Assembly: GCF_025567165.1 (NCBI RefSeq)
Contig: NZ_JAOQKC010000004.1
Span: 1-64,000 of the forward strand
Direction: 5' to 3'
Length of the DNA: 64,000 bases
From: Laedolimicola ammoniilytica
Lineage (GTDB): Bacteria; Bacillota; Clostridia; Lachnospirales; Lachnospiraceae
The position numbers and the translations under genes were made by a program. Shown one piece after another: positions 16,671-25,169 of the stretch (position 1 is the first letter of the stretch; every line of letters begins with the position of its first letter). Below the pieces are notes generated by a model. It was not told the origin of the DNA. It searched no databases and saw nothing but the letters and a program-made list of their open reading frames with translations.

Positions 16671-18029
16671 ATGATTACGGATAAGAAGATAGTAGTGATT
16701 GGCAGCGGCGTCAGCGGCGTCGGAGCCGTGAAGCTTCTGGAGGCAGCGGGCGCAGTGCCGACCCTCTATGACAGCAATGAAAAACTGACCGGGGCGGAGG
16801 TACGCGGACGACTCCCCGAGGGCAGCAAGTGCAAGATTGTGCTGGGCGCATTCCCGGAAGAACTGAAGAAGGAGACCGAGCTGGTAGTCTTAAGCCCGGG
16901 CGTGCCGGTGGATTTGCCGCTGGTGGAGGAGCTGCGGGCAAATGGCGCAACCATCTGGGGCGAGGTGGAGCTGGCTTACCATTTTGGCAAGGGCAGAATT
17001 GCGGCAATTACCGGAACAAACGGGAAAACTACCACAACTACCCTGGTTGGCGAAATCTTTAAGAGTTATTATCCGGAGGTCTTTGTGGTGGGCAATATCG
17101 GAACCGCCTACACCCAGGAGGCCCTGAAAATGACCGGGAACAGCGTGACCGCTGCGGAAATCAGCAGCTTCCAGCTGGAGACCATCGAGAATTTTCATCC
17201 GAAAGTCAGCGCTATTCTGAATATTACGCCGGATCATCTGAATCGTCATCATACGATGAAATGCTATATAGAGACAAAAGAGAAGATTGCGGAAAATCAG
17301 ACCAGGGACGATACCTGTGTGCTGAACTATGACGACGAGGAGACCCGCCGCTTCGGCGAGACCTGCAAGGCTTCGGTTCTGTATTTCAGCCGGGAGCATA
17401 TACTGGATCAGGGCGTGTATCTGGATGGAACGGCGATTGTGTATGCGGATGAGGCTGTTCGGACAAAAATTTGCGATATATCGGAGCTGAAGCTTCTCGG
17501 AACCCATAATTATGAGAATGTGATGGCGGCTGTGGCCATTACAGCAGCCATGGGCGTACCGTTCCCCTATATCCGCGAGACAGTCATCAACTTTACAGCC
17601 GTAGAACACCGCATCGAGTTCGTGGCGGAAAAGAAGGGCGTCGCTTATTACAACGATTCCAAGGGAACGAATACCGATGCGTCCATCAAGGCCGTGCAGG
17701 CCATGAATCGTCCTACCATCGTCATCGGCGGCGGTTACGACAAGCATGTGACCTTCGACGACTGGATCGAGTGCTTCGGCGATAAAGTGAAATGGCTGGT
17801 TCTGCTGGGCCAGACCGCCAATCAGATTGCCGAAACTGCGAAAAAGCATGGCTTTACCAACATCGTATTTACCGGGAGCCTGGAAGAGGCAGTGCAGGTC
17901 TGCGCCGACAAGGCAGAGAGCGGCGACGCGGTGCTGCTGTCTCCGGCCTGCGCAAGCTGGGGGATGTTCGATAACTACGAGCAGAGAGGAAGAATGTTCA
18001 AAGATTACGTCCGTGCGCTTCCTGAATAA
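16671..18029 (+). CDS. murD: UDP-N-acetylmuramoylalanine-D-glutamate ligase MurD
   Basis: 452 residues. An N-terminal Rossmann-like UDP-binding domain (VIGSGVSGVGAVKLLEAAG) is followed by the ATP-binding loop GTNGKTTTT (about residues 115-123), the Mur-ligase central domain with NITPDHLNRH (about residues 184-193), and a C-terminal domain with YYNDSKGTN and LSPACASWGMFDNYEQRG. The last block is specific to MurD. It adds D-glutamate to UDP-MurNAc-L-Ala in the cytoplasm. AAGGAGG lies just before the ATG, and mraY is immediately upstream. Confidence 0.97.
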   Translation: MITDKKIVVIGSGVSGVGAVKLLEAAGAVPTLYDSNEKLTGAEVRGRLPEGSKCKIVLGAFPEELKKETELVVLSPGVPVDLPLVEELRANGATIWGEVELAYHFGKGRIAAITGTNGKTTTTTLVGEIFKSYYPEVFVVGNIGTAYTQEALKMTGNSVTAAEISSFQLETIENFHPKVSAILNITPDHLNRHHTMKCYIETKEKIAENQTRDDTCVLNYDDEETRRFGETCKASVLYFSREHILDQGVYLDGTAIVYADEAVRTKICDISELKLLGTHNYENVMAAVAITAAMGVPFPYIRETVINFTAVEHRIEFVAEKKGVAYYNDSKGTNTDASIKAVQAMNRPTIVIGGGYDKHVTFDDWIECFGDKVKWLVLLGQTANQIAETAKKHGFTNIVFTGSLEEAVQVCADKAESGDAVLLSPACASWGMFDNYEQRGRMFKDYVRALPE

Positions 18030-18044
18030 AAAGAGCGAAAAAGT

Positions 18045-18080
18045 ATGAATCAGGCTGAAGCTGTAAGAAAGTGATTCAGG
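18045..18080 (+). repeat. Short intergenic repeat with 18-bp match to 50143-50160
   Basis: In the 93-bp murD-ftsW gap, TGAATCA (18045-18051) pairs with TGATTCA (18072-18078). The segment GTAAGAAAGTGATTCAGG (18063-18080) recurs exactly at 50143-50160 in a larger structured repeat. This is probably a partial or degraded member of the same repeat family. Confidence 0.5.
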
Positions 18081-18122
18081 TGTGAGTAAAGCAGAGTGTA
18101 AAAGGCTCAGGACGGAGGTATT

Positions 18123-19253
18123 ATGACAGGTCCGGATTCCGCCGGAAAAGAGAAGAAGCAGAGAAACGGGGCTCCCGATTACGGGCTCTGCCTGGTGGTG
18201 CTTATTCTGGCGGGATTCGGACTTGTTGTGCTTTACAGCACCAGCGCCTGGAACGGTCAGGTGAAATTCGCTGACCCGGCTTATTATCTGAAAAAACAGC
18301 TGCTGGCCACGTCCCTGGGGCTGGCGGCCATGTACGCGGTATCCTGTATCGACTTTCGAAGGTGGAAAAATCTGGCAGTCCCGGGTTATCTGATTTCCCT
18401 GGTTCTGCAGGCGGCCGTGCTGTTCTTCGGCGATGAATATAACGGATCCAAACGGTGGCTGTCCATCGGCCCACTGTCCTTTCAGCCTTCGGAGTTCGCC
18501 AAGGTAGCGGTCATCGTATTGCTGGCCCGGGTCATCAGCGGCCGGGGTAAAAAGATCGTGACCCTGTGGCAGATGCTGGGCGTCATGCTGCCGACCCTGC
18601 CGCTGGTGGGCCTGGTGGGAACCAATAACTTAAGTACCGCGATTATCATTATGGGCATTGCTGTGATCCTGATTTTTGTGGCCAGTCCCGGGTATCTCCG
18701 GTTTGTTTTCATTGGCGCGGGCGGCGCAGGCTTTCTGGCCGTGTTCCTGAGCCTGGAATCCTATCGTCTGGAGCGGCTGGCTATCTGGCGGCATCCGGAG
18801 GCTTACGAGAAAGGCTATCAGACCATGCAGGGTCTCTACGCCATCGGATCCGGCGGGCTCTTCGGCGTGGGTTTCGGCGGCAGCCTTCAAAAGCTGGGCT
18901 TTGTGCCTGAGGCCCAGAACGATATGATCTTTTCCATTGTCTGCGAGGAGTTCGGCCTGGTGGGGGCCGTGCTTCTGATGTTGCTTTTTGTGCTGCTGGT
19001 CTGGCGGCTCTACAGCATCGCCCTCCATGTGCAGGATTTGTTCGGATGCCTGGTGGTGACCGGCATCATGGGCCACATCCTGATTCAGGTGATACTGAAC
19101 ATCGCCGTGGTGACCAACACGATTCCGAACACAGGCATCACTCTGCCCTTCGTCAGCTATGGCGGTACCTCGGTTTTATTTCTTCTGTCGGAAATGGGGC
19201 TTGCGCTGAATATATCCCGCAGTCACCCCCACGGGGAGCACGGCATATGTTAA
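18123..19253 (+). CDS. ftsW: SEDS-family peptidoglycan polymerase (FtsW/SpoVE type)
   Basis: 376 residues, about ten membrane helices. SEDS signatures are YCFG-like NGSKRWLSIGPLSFQPSEFAK split over residues about 105-125, a large extracytoplasmic loop with MQGLYAIGSGGLFGVGFG, and the C-terminal NTGITLPFVSYGGTSVL. SEDS proteins polymerise lipid II into glycan strands with a class B PBP partner. Position inside the dcw cluster, beside two PBPs, supports FtsW or SpoVE rather than RodA; the family names cannot be told apart by these motifs alone. A GACGGAGG SD stands before the ATG. Confidence 0.9.
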   Translation: MTGPDSAGKEKKQRNGAPDYGLCLVVLILAGFGLVVLYSTSAWNGQVKFADPAYYLKKQLLATSLGLAAMYAVSCIDFRRWKNLAVPGYLISLVLQAAVLFFGDEYNGSKRWLSIGPLSFQPSEFAKVAVIVLLARVISGRGKKIVTLWQMLGVMLPTLPLVGLVGTNNLSTAIIIMGIAVILIFVASPGYLRFVFIGAGGAGFLAVFLSLESYRLERLAIWRHPEAYEKGYQTMQGLYAIGSGGLFGVGFGGSLQKLGFVPEAQNDMIFSIVCEEFGLVGAVLLMLLFVLLVWRLYSIALHVQDLFGCLVVTGIMGHILIQVILNIAVVTNTIPNTGITLPFVSYGGTSVLFLLSEMGLALNISRSHPHGEHGIC

Positions 19254-19281
19254 TGGTATAGCAGAGACGGGGAGCGGACTT

Positions 19282-20523
19282 ATGGATTATCTGGATATCG
19301 AGGGCGGTCGGCCCTTACAGGGAGAAGCGCGCATTCAGGGCTCAAAAAATGCGGCGCTTCCGATACTTTCCGCGGTTCTGCTGCACCGGGGCCTGACAGT
19401 GCTCAGAAACTGCCCGGATATCACGGACGTGGCGGCCATGTTGGAGCTCTTAAAGGGCTGCGGCTGTCGGGCGCGCAGAGAGCGCGGGACTGTGATTCTG
19501 GACGCCCGGGATCTGAAATCCCTGCAGACAGAAGGCGCTTATGCGGAGAAAATGCGTTCTTCGATCATGCTGCTGGGAAGCCTTCTCGGGCGGCTGGGAG
19601 AGGTACGCCTGCCTTATCCGGGCGGCTGTGTTATCGGAAAACGGCCTGTGGATATCCATATTGCGGCCCTTCGGCAGATGGGCGCGGAAATAGAATTGGA
19701 AGAAAATGGAATCCACGCAACTTGCCAAAAACCACATGGCGCGGAAATTCATCTGCCCTTTCCCAGTGTGGGCGCGACGGAAAATGTAATCCTGCTGGCC
19801 GTAAAGGCCGAGGGTGAAACCATCCTCCACGGCGCGGCCCGGGAGCCGGAGGTCGGCGAGCTCTGCCGTTTCCTGCGAAGCGCGGGCGCACGGATCCGGG
19901 GCGAGGGGACAGACTGCATTGTGATAGAAGGAAAGCAGGAGCTTCACGATACGGAATTTACGGTGATGCCCGATCGGATCGTGGCCGGAACCTATATGCT
20001 TCTGCTGGCAGCCACAGGCGGCAGTATCCGGCTTTGGGAAGTGCCGGTGGAGCAGCTTACCAGCCTGTGGCCGGTGCTTGGATCGATGGGTGTAGATGTA
20101 CGAACCGAAGGAGACCGGGTATCCCTCGCCCGGCAGAGAAGAAAGCCCTGCTGTCTCACAGTGGAGACTGCGCCCTACCCGGGTTTCCCGACGGATCTGC
20201 AGTCGCCTCTGCTGGCGGCACTGGCCGGACTGCCCGGAGAGAGCCGCATTACCGAGCGGGTCTTTGAAGCTCGTTTTAAGATCGTGGAAGAGCTTCGGAA
20301 AATGGGTGCGGACATCACCCTTCATGGGGAAACGGCATGGATTCGGGGAAAGACACTGCAGGGAGCGTCCCTCGCCGCAAGAGAGCTTCGCGGCGGCGCG
20401 GCCCTCTGTATCGCAGCGGCCGGGACCTGTGGGGAAAGCCGCATCTCCCAGTACCCCTTTATCGCCAGAGGCTACGAAAATATAATCAGGGATTTGCAAG
20501 GGCTTGGAGTTGTGATACACTAG
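19282..20523 (+). CDS. murA: UDP-GlcNAc 1-carboxyvinyltransferase MurA
   Basis: 413 residues in two inside-out alpha/beta domains. The N-terminus has the QGSKNAALP substrate loop (about residues 19-27). PYPGGCVIGKRPVDIH (about residues 111-126) carries the reactive cysteine, C116, which fosfomycin alkylates. TVEPAPYPGFPTDLQ-like TAPYPGFPTDLQSPLLA lies in the C-terminal half. MurA performs the first committed step of peptidoglycan synthesis, transferring enolpyruvate from PEP to UDP-GlcNAc. It fills the dcw position commonly held by murG or murB. With cysteine at the active site it should be fosfomycin-sensitive in principle. Confidence 0.95.
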   Translation: MDYLDIEGGRPLQGEARIQGSKNAALPILSAVLLHRGLTVLRNCPDITDVAAMLELLKGCGCRARRERGTVILDARDLKSLQTEGAYAEKMRSSIMLLGSLLGRLGEVRLPYPGGCVIGKRPVDIHIAALRQMGAEIELEENGIHATCQKPHGAEIHLPFPSVGATENVILLAVKAEGETILHGAAREPEVGELCRFLRSAGARIRGEGTDCIVIEGKQELHDTEFTVMPDRIVAGTYMLLLAATGGSIRLWEVPVEQLTSLWPVLGSMGVDVRTEGDRVSLARQRRKPCCLTVETAPYPGFPTDLQSPLLAALAGLPGESRITERVFEARFKIVEELRKMGADITLHGETAWIRGKTLQGASLAARELRGGAALCIAAAGTCGESRISQYPFIARGYENIIRDLQGLGVVIH

Positions 20524-20552
20524 ACAAAACAAAGACTTATCAGGTGAAAAGC

Positions 20553-21317
20553 ATGTTAAAATTTCGGGAACGTGAAAAAATAAAAGTGAGGAAACGAAGA
20601 GGAAAGGGTCTGCTGACAGCAATTTTGGTGCTGCTGGTACTGGCCCTTTTGGCTGTCGGTGTCATCAGCCTGTTTAAAATCCGGAAAGTGGAGATCACCG
20701 GCAACAGCTTTTACAGCGCCCGGGAGATTCAGGAACGGATCATTACCGATCGGTATACAGAGAATTCGCTCTATCTCTATTTGAAATACAAGTATTTTAA
20801 TAAAGAGGAGATTCCATTTGTCGATAAGATCGAGGTGAGCCTCCAGGGTCCCGGCAAGGTGAAGATCCGGGTCTATGAAAAGAGCGTCATCGGCTACGTG
20901 ACCTATATGGGTTCGAATTTTTATTTTGACAAGGACGGCGTGGTGGTGGAGAGCTCTGTCGATGTGAAGGAGAATATTCCCTGCATTTCCGGTGTCCGGT
21001 TCACTTCCCTAGCCATGTACCAGAAGCTGGCTGTGGAGGATGATAAAATATTCAGCCGTATCCTGAATATCACCCAGCTGCTGAAAAAATACGAGCTGAG
21101 CCCGGATAAAATCGAGTTCGGAACGGATCTGACGCTGGCCCTGTATTTCGGGGACGTGAAGGTGGCCCTGGGAAGCAGCGGCGATCTGGAGAACAAGATG
21201 GGACGACTGCACGATATTTACAGCGATTTAGAGGGCCTTTCCGGTACCCTGCACATGGAAAATTATACTGCAGATTCCAAATTTATCAGTTTCGAAAAGG
21301 CTGATTCGACAGAGTAA
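20553..21317 (+). CDS. ftsQ: FtsQ/DivIB division protein
   Basis: 254 residues: a short, very basic cytoplasmic leader, one membrane helix (about residues 19-40), then a POTRA domain beginning IRKVEITGNSFYSAREIQERI (about residues 44-63, split) and a beta domain. This is the classic FtsQ/DivIB order. It connects FtsL and DivIC with the septal synthases. ATG 20553 has AGGTGA 5 bp upstream. An open frame extends back into murA but lacks any SD. The DNA around the start is AT-rich compared with murA. Confidence 0.85.
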   Translation: MLKFREREKIKVRKRRGKGLLTAILVLLVLALLAVGVISLFKIRKVEITGNSFYSAREIQERIITDRYTENSLYLYLKYKYFNKEEIPFVDKIEVSLQGPGKVKIRVYEKSVIGYVTYMGSNFYFDKDGVVVESSVDVKENIPCISGVRFTSLAMYQKLAVEDDKIFSRILNITQLLKKYELSPDKIEFGTDLTLALYFGDVKVALGSSGDLENKMGRLHDIYSDLEGLSGTLHMENYTADSKFISFEKADSTE

Positions 21318-21401
21318 CGGCGAAATCCCGACCCTTCATCATAGAATGCGCGGACAGACGACGTATAGAAAAAATTAATTTTGGAAATGTTATAAATAGG
21401 G

Positions 21402-21430
21402 TTGATTAATTTCGGGAAAAAAGTTATCAT
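21402..21430 (+). promoter_or_regulatory. Internal promoter before ftsZ
   Basis: TTGATT (21402-21407), 17 bp, TATCAT (21425-21430) lies in the AT-rich 196-bp ftsQ-ftsZ gap, about 85 bp before the ftsZ start. It would give ftsZ expression independent of the MraZ-controlled promoter. Confidence 0.6.
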
Positions 21431-21513
21431 GTATAGTATGAGAAAAATTGGAAGTTCCATGCCCGCAGGCGTGGTTTCATAAAAAATAGACTGGAAAACA
21501 GGAGGGCAAGATT

Positions 21514-22683
21514 TTGCTTGAAATTATGATGAATGATGCGGAATCCGCAGCCAGAATTATCGTGATTGGAGTCGGCGGAGCCGGCAATAACGCGGTAAAC
21601 CGGATGATAGACGAGCAGATCGCAGGAGTAGAATTTATCGGGGTCAATACGGACAAGCAGGCGTTGCAGTTCTGCAAGGCAGAGCGGGCCATTCAGATCG
21701 GCGAGAAGCTGACCAAGGGACTGGGTGCCGGAGCCAAGCCGGAGATCGGCGAGAAGGCTGCAGAGGAGAGCATTGAGGAGATCAAAGAAGCCATCCAGGG
21801 CGCGGACATGGTATTCGTAACCTGTGGTATGGGCGGCGGCACCGGTACCGGTGGAGCGCCGGTCATCGCGCGGCTGGCCAAGGATATGGGAATCCTGACT
21901 GTCGGCGTCGTAACCAAGCCCTTCCGTTTTGAGAATAAAGTGCGTATGAAGAATGCGTTGGAAGGAATTCAGAAGCTGAAGGAGAGCGTAGACACCCTGA
22001 TCGTGATCCCGAATGACAAGCTGCTGGAGATCGTAGATCGCCGTACCACCATGCCGGACGCGTTGAAAAAGGCGGACGAGGTACTGCAGCAGGCAGTACA
22101 GGGAATCACCGACCTGATCAATCTGCCGGCCCTGATCAATCTGGACTTTGCGGATGTACAGACCGTTATGACAGACAAGGGAATCGCACACATTGGTATC
22201 GGTTCCGGCAAGGGCGACGATAAGGCTCTGGACGCAGTGAAGCAGGCTGTGGCCAGCCCTCTTCTGGAGACTACGATCGTGGGTGCTTCCCATGTTATTA
22301 TCAATATTTCCGGAGATATCTCCCTGATGGATGCCAACGACGCTGCAAGCTATGTACAGGAGCTGGCAGGCGATGACGCCAATATCATCTTTGGTGCGAT
22401 GTACGATGATACATACACCGATGAAGCCACCATCACTGTCATTGCCACCGGACTGGATGAGAACAGCAGCACCAAGGTTCTGCCGAAGAATAGCAGCTTT
22501 GGAAAGATGCCGTCCGCGGCTCCGAAGACAAGCTTTGAGTCTTCCACGCAGAGTGGCACACAGAACGTTACTGAGCAGCCCGTATTTAAGCCCATGCCGG
22601 GATTGAATATTCCGAAGCGCCCGGAGAGCAGAGTGGCGGAGACGGAGATTAAGATTCCGGAGTTCTTACAGAGAAATAAATAA
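21514..22683 (+). CDS. ftsZ: Cell division tubulin homologue FtsZ
   Basis: 389 residues. IIVIGVGGAGNNAVNRMI (about residues 14-31) and the tubulin signature GGGTGTG (about residues 107-113) bind GTP. The T7 loop NLDFADVQTVM completes the active site between protomers. A variable linker of about 50 residues ends in the conserved-type C-terminal peptide IPEFLQRNK, the docking site for membrane tethers such as SepF or FtsA. No ftsA is present in the cluster. The start is TTG 21514 with GGAGGG 7 bp upstream; ATGs at 21526 and 21529 are alternatives. Confidence 0.97.
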   Translation: MLEIMMNDAESAARIIVIGVGGAGNNAVNRMIDEQIAGVEFIGVNTDKQALQFCKAERAIQIGEKLTKGLGAGAKPEIGEKAAEESIEEIKEAIQGADMVFVTCGMGGGTGTGGAPVIARLAKDMGILTVGVVTKPFRFENKVRMKNALEGIQKLKESVDTLIVIPNDKLLEIVDRRTTMPDALKKADEVLQQAVQGITDLINLPALINLDFADVQTVMTDKGIAHIGIGSGKGDDKALDAVKQAVASPLLETTIVGASHVIINISGDISLMDANDAASYVQELAGDDANIIFGAMYDDTYTDEATITVIATGLDENSSTKVLPKNSSFGKMPSAAPKTSFESSTQSGTQNVTEQPVFKPMPGLNIPKRPESRVAETEIKIPEFLQRNK

Positions 22684-22701
22684 ATAAATAAAGAGACCTA
22701 C

Positions 22702-22736
22702 AAAAAGCCGTGGCGATTTGCTTCCACGGCTTTTTC
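22702..22736 (+). terminator. Terminator after ftsZ
   Basis: AAAAAGCCGTGG (22702-22713) pairs perfectly over 12 bp with CCACGGCTTTTT (22724-22735). It closes the dcw cluster. Confidence 0.9.
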
Positions 22737-22765
22737 CATGAGAGACATAAATGGAGGAGGAAAGC

Positions 22766-23914
22766 ATGAATACCATTACCGTAGAGGAATTGATGAAGCT
22801 GAATCCTGAGACCGTGACCATCCTGGATGTGCGGCCGGAGGATGAGTATCGGAGAGGCACCTTTGAAGGGGCTGTCAGCATGCCCATGAAGGCGATTCCG
22901 GAGCGAAAGGACGAGATCCCGAAGGAAAAACCGGTCTATCTGCTCTGCCACACTGGCGAGCGCAGCATGGAATATGTGGATTACCTGGAGCATCAGGGCT
23001 ATGACGCCTGGAATGTGGAGGGCGGCTACCGCGCCTACCTTCGCATACAGCTGACCAGCTTTGTGCAGGAAGAGGACGCCCGCAAGGAAAAGACTGCGGA
23101 AATCGAGCGCAGCATCATTAAGAAATTCCGGAAACCCATCTGGCGAAAATTCACCCAGGCCATTACCGACTACGACCTGATTCAGGCCGGGGACAAGATC
23201 GCGGTCTGTATCTCCGGTGGCAAGGATTCCATGCTGATGGCCAAGCTCATGCAGGAGCTGCAGCGCCACGGCAAATATCCCTTTGAACTGGTATTCCTGG
23301 TGATGAATCCGGGCTATAACGCGGACAACTGGAAAATCATCCAAGACAACGCAAAAGTACTTGGAATCCCGCTGACGGTCTTTGAGAGTGAGATTTTCGA
23401 CATCGTGGCCGGTGTAGACCGCAATCCCTGCTACCTCTGCGCCCGCATGCGCCGGGGCAACCTCTACGCCGAAGCCAAGGCCCTTGGCTGCAATAAGATC
23501 GCCCTGGGACACCATTTTGACGACGTGGTAGAGACCATCCTGATGGGCATGCTCTACAGCGGCAAGATCGAGACTATGATGCCGAAGCTCCACAGCAAGA
23601 ACTTTGAGGGCATGGAGCTGATCCGACCCATGTACAAGATCAAGGAAGAGGACATCAAGGGCTGGCGCGACTATCACAAGCTCCATTTCATCCAGTGCGC
23701 CTGCCGCTTCACTGAGAACTGCGCCACCTGCGGCGGCGAGCGTGGCTCCAAGCGCGACGAGATGAAGGAACTGATGAAACAGTTCCGCGCCACCAGCGAC
23801 GTCATCGAGTCCAACATCTTCCAGAGCGTCCACAACATCAACCTGCGGACGGTCATCGGGTACCATAAAGATGATGAAGTGTATAACTTCTTAGACGATT
23901 ACAATGAGCGATAG
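22766..23914 (+). CDS. Rhodanese domain fused to a TtcA-like tRNA sulfurtransferase (PP-loop ATPase)
   Basis: 382 residues. Residues 1-95 form a rhodanese domain: VTILDVRPEDEYRRG and a candidate persulfide cysteine C61 in CHTGERS. From about residue 120 follows an N-type PP-loop enzyme with SGGKDS (150-155), C222-YLC225, GHHFDDVVETILM (about 248-260) and a distal cysteine group (C311, C313, C319, C322). The second half resembles TtcA, which thiolates cytidine 32 of tRNA using an iron-sulfur cluster. A covalently attached rhodanese could deliver sulfur directly. GGAGGAGG lies 5 bp before ATG 22766. It is monocistronic between the ftsZ terminator and a large palindromic repeat. The tRNA position modified is inferred. 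Confidence 0.85.
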   Translation: MNTITVEELMKLNPETVTILDVRPEDEYRRGTFEGAVSMPMKAIPERKDEIPKEKPVYLLCHTGERSMEYVDYLEHQGYDAWNVEGGYRAYLRIQLTSFVQEEDARKEKTAEIERSIIKKFRKPIWRKFTQAITDYDLIQAGDKIAVCISGGKDSMLMAKLMQELQRHGKYPFELVFLVMNPGYNADNWKIIQDNAKVLGIPLTVFESEIFDIVAGVDRNPCYLCARMRRGNLYAEAKALGCNKIALGHHFDDVVETILMGMLYSGKIETMMPKLHSKNFEGMELIRPMYKIKEEDIKGWRDYHKLHFIQCACRFTENCATCGGERGSKRDEMKELMKQFRATSDVIESNIFQSVHNINLRTVIGYHKDDEVYNFLDDYNER

Positions 23915-23946
23915 ACGGAACATAGTAACCGTCTTAAACCAACAGA

Positions 23947-24132
23947 AGATAGAAAAATTCCCCTCTCACCGGGGTTAGCTTGTTTTCCGCAGCTTTCGTT
24001 TGCGCTGGCAGCGCCTGAAGGAGCCACTGTCTGAGGCCCTTTAGGGCCGAGTTTGGCGGTCAGGCGCGAATAAGCCGCGCGAACGAAAGCAGGAAAACAA
24101 TGCGTCCCGGTGAGAGGGGAATTTTTCTATCT
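23947..24132. repeat. 186-bp nested palindromic element
   Basis: The outermost arms (23947-23973 and 24106-24132) are perfectly complementary over 27 bp. Inside them TGTTTTCC/GGAAAACA (23981-23988/24092-24099), GCTTTCGTT/AACGAAAGC (23992-24000/24082-24090), GCGCCTGA/TCAGGCGC (24011-24018/24060-24067) and a GGCCCT-AGGGCC tip (24035-24048) nest in order. An AACAGA/TCTGTT pair flanks the outer arms. It fills most of the 331-bp gap before spoIIGA. No coding potential is evident. It could be an intergenic repeat or MITE-like unit, or a structured RNA; the first is more likely. Confidence 0.75.
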
Positions 24133-24245
24133 TCGTCTGTTAACCCTGTCGAATCCTGTCCGATAAATCTATCCCCCATCTTCCACATAGTTACAAATTT
24201 CGCAGTCCACCTTCCCTATAATGAAGAACAGAAAGAAGGTGGGCC

Positions 24246-25169
24246 GTGTACTACACGCTGTACATAGACGTGTTTTTCCTGGAAAATCTGCTGACGGATT
24301 ATCTGCTGCTGACGGTCACGGGTCGGATCCTGAAAATCCGGATCCCGACGGTGAAAAGGATTCTGGCGGCGGGAAGCGGAAGCCTGGCGGTCTGTCTCGT
24401 CTACCTGGCGGGTGGGCAGGACAGCATCACAGGAAAACTGATCCTGTACGGAGCCATAGCGCCCGGGATGGTCTTCCTGAGCCTTCCGGGGAGCGAAAGG
24501 CCCCTGTACGGGAAAGCCGTATTCTTGCTTTATCTGAACGGCTTTTTACTGGGCGGCCTCTTTGGATGGCTTCGGGGCGCAGTCGCATTTCCGGTCTATC
24601 CGTTCCTGTTCTTCACGCTTGTAAGCTATGAACTTCTAAAGCTGCTGCAAAAAGGCATCTTCCGGCAGCGGGAACAGGAACAGGACATCCGCTCCGTCAC
24701 CATTCGATACGGGAAAAACACCTGCACCGTCCGGGCCCTTCTGGACACGGGCAACCGTCTTACGGATCCGGTCTTCGGAAAGCCTGTGAGCATCCTCACA
24801 GAGAATCTGAAAGACAGGCTCCTTGGAGGGACGGAGCCGGTCTGGTACCCGATTCCCTACCATAGCGTGGGCCGAAAGAACGGATATCTCCCGGCCTTTT
24901 ACGCGGACGAACTGGAGGTCGAGACGGGAGACGGCGTGAAGCGTCGCACGGAAAAGCCATTGCTTGGCGTTACCAAAGAACCACTTTCTTCTACCGAAAA
25001 TTACAGTATGATTCTGCATCCGGCGCTGGCGGAAAGCTCTGCCCGCGCGGGAGCGGAAATGAGAGTGGGAGGAACGAGATTCGATGCTAATCAAAGTGGC
25101 AATTCCAAATCAGGTTCAGTTAAAGCTGATCCCGAGCTTTTCGACACTTTTTGTGGGAAAGAAAAATGA
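24246..25169 (+). CDS. spoIIGA: Sporulation sigma-E processing aspartic peptidase SpoIIGA
   Basis: 307 residues: five hydrophobic segments in the first about 130 residues, then a cytoplasmic retropepsin-like domain with the catalytic LLDTGNRLTDP (D167). SpoIIGA dimerises in the septal membrane and removes the pro-sequence of sigma-E in the mother cell. Length matches B. subtilis (309). The start is GTG 24246 after AAGGTGGG. Directly downstream is its substrate sigE, in the standard pair arrangement. The frame runs 86 bp into sigE, so the last about 28 residues are encoded in a second frame over the sigE start. Confidence 0.92.
   Translation: MYYTLYIDVFFLENLLTDYLLLTVTGRILKIRIPTVKRILAAGSGSLAVCLVYLAGGQDSITGKLILYGAIAPGMVFLSLPGSERPLYGKAVFLLYLNGFLLGGLFGWLRGAVAFPVYPFLFFTLVSYELLKLLQKGIFRQREQEQDIRSVTIRYGKNTCTVRALLDTGNRLTDPVFGKPVSILTENLKDRLLGGTEPVWYPIPYHSVGRKNGYLPAFYADELEVETGDGVKRRTEKPLLGVTKEPLSSTENYSMILHPALAESSARAGAEMRVGGTRFDANQSGNSKSGSVKADPELFDTFCGKEK

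Noticed and set aside
23947..24132. CRISPR array or integron attachment site
   Set aside because: There is a single nested palindrome, with no regularly spaced direct repeats and no cas or integrase gene.
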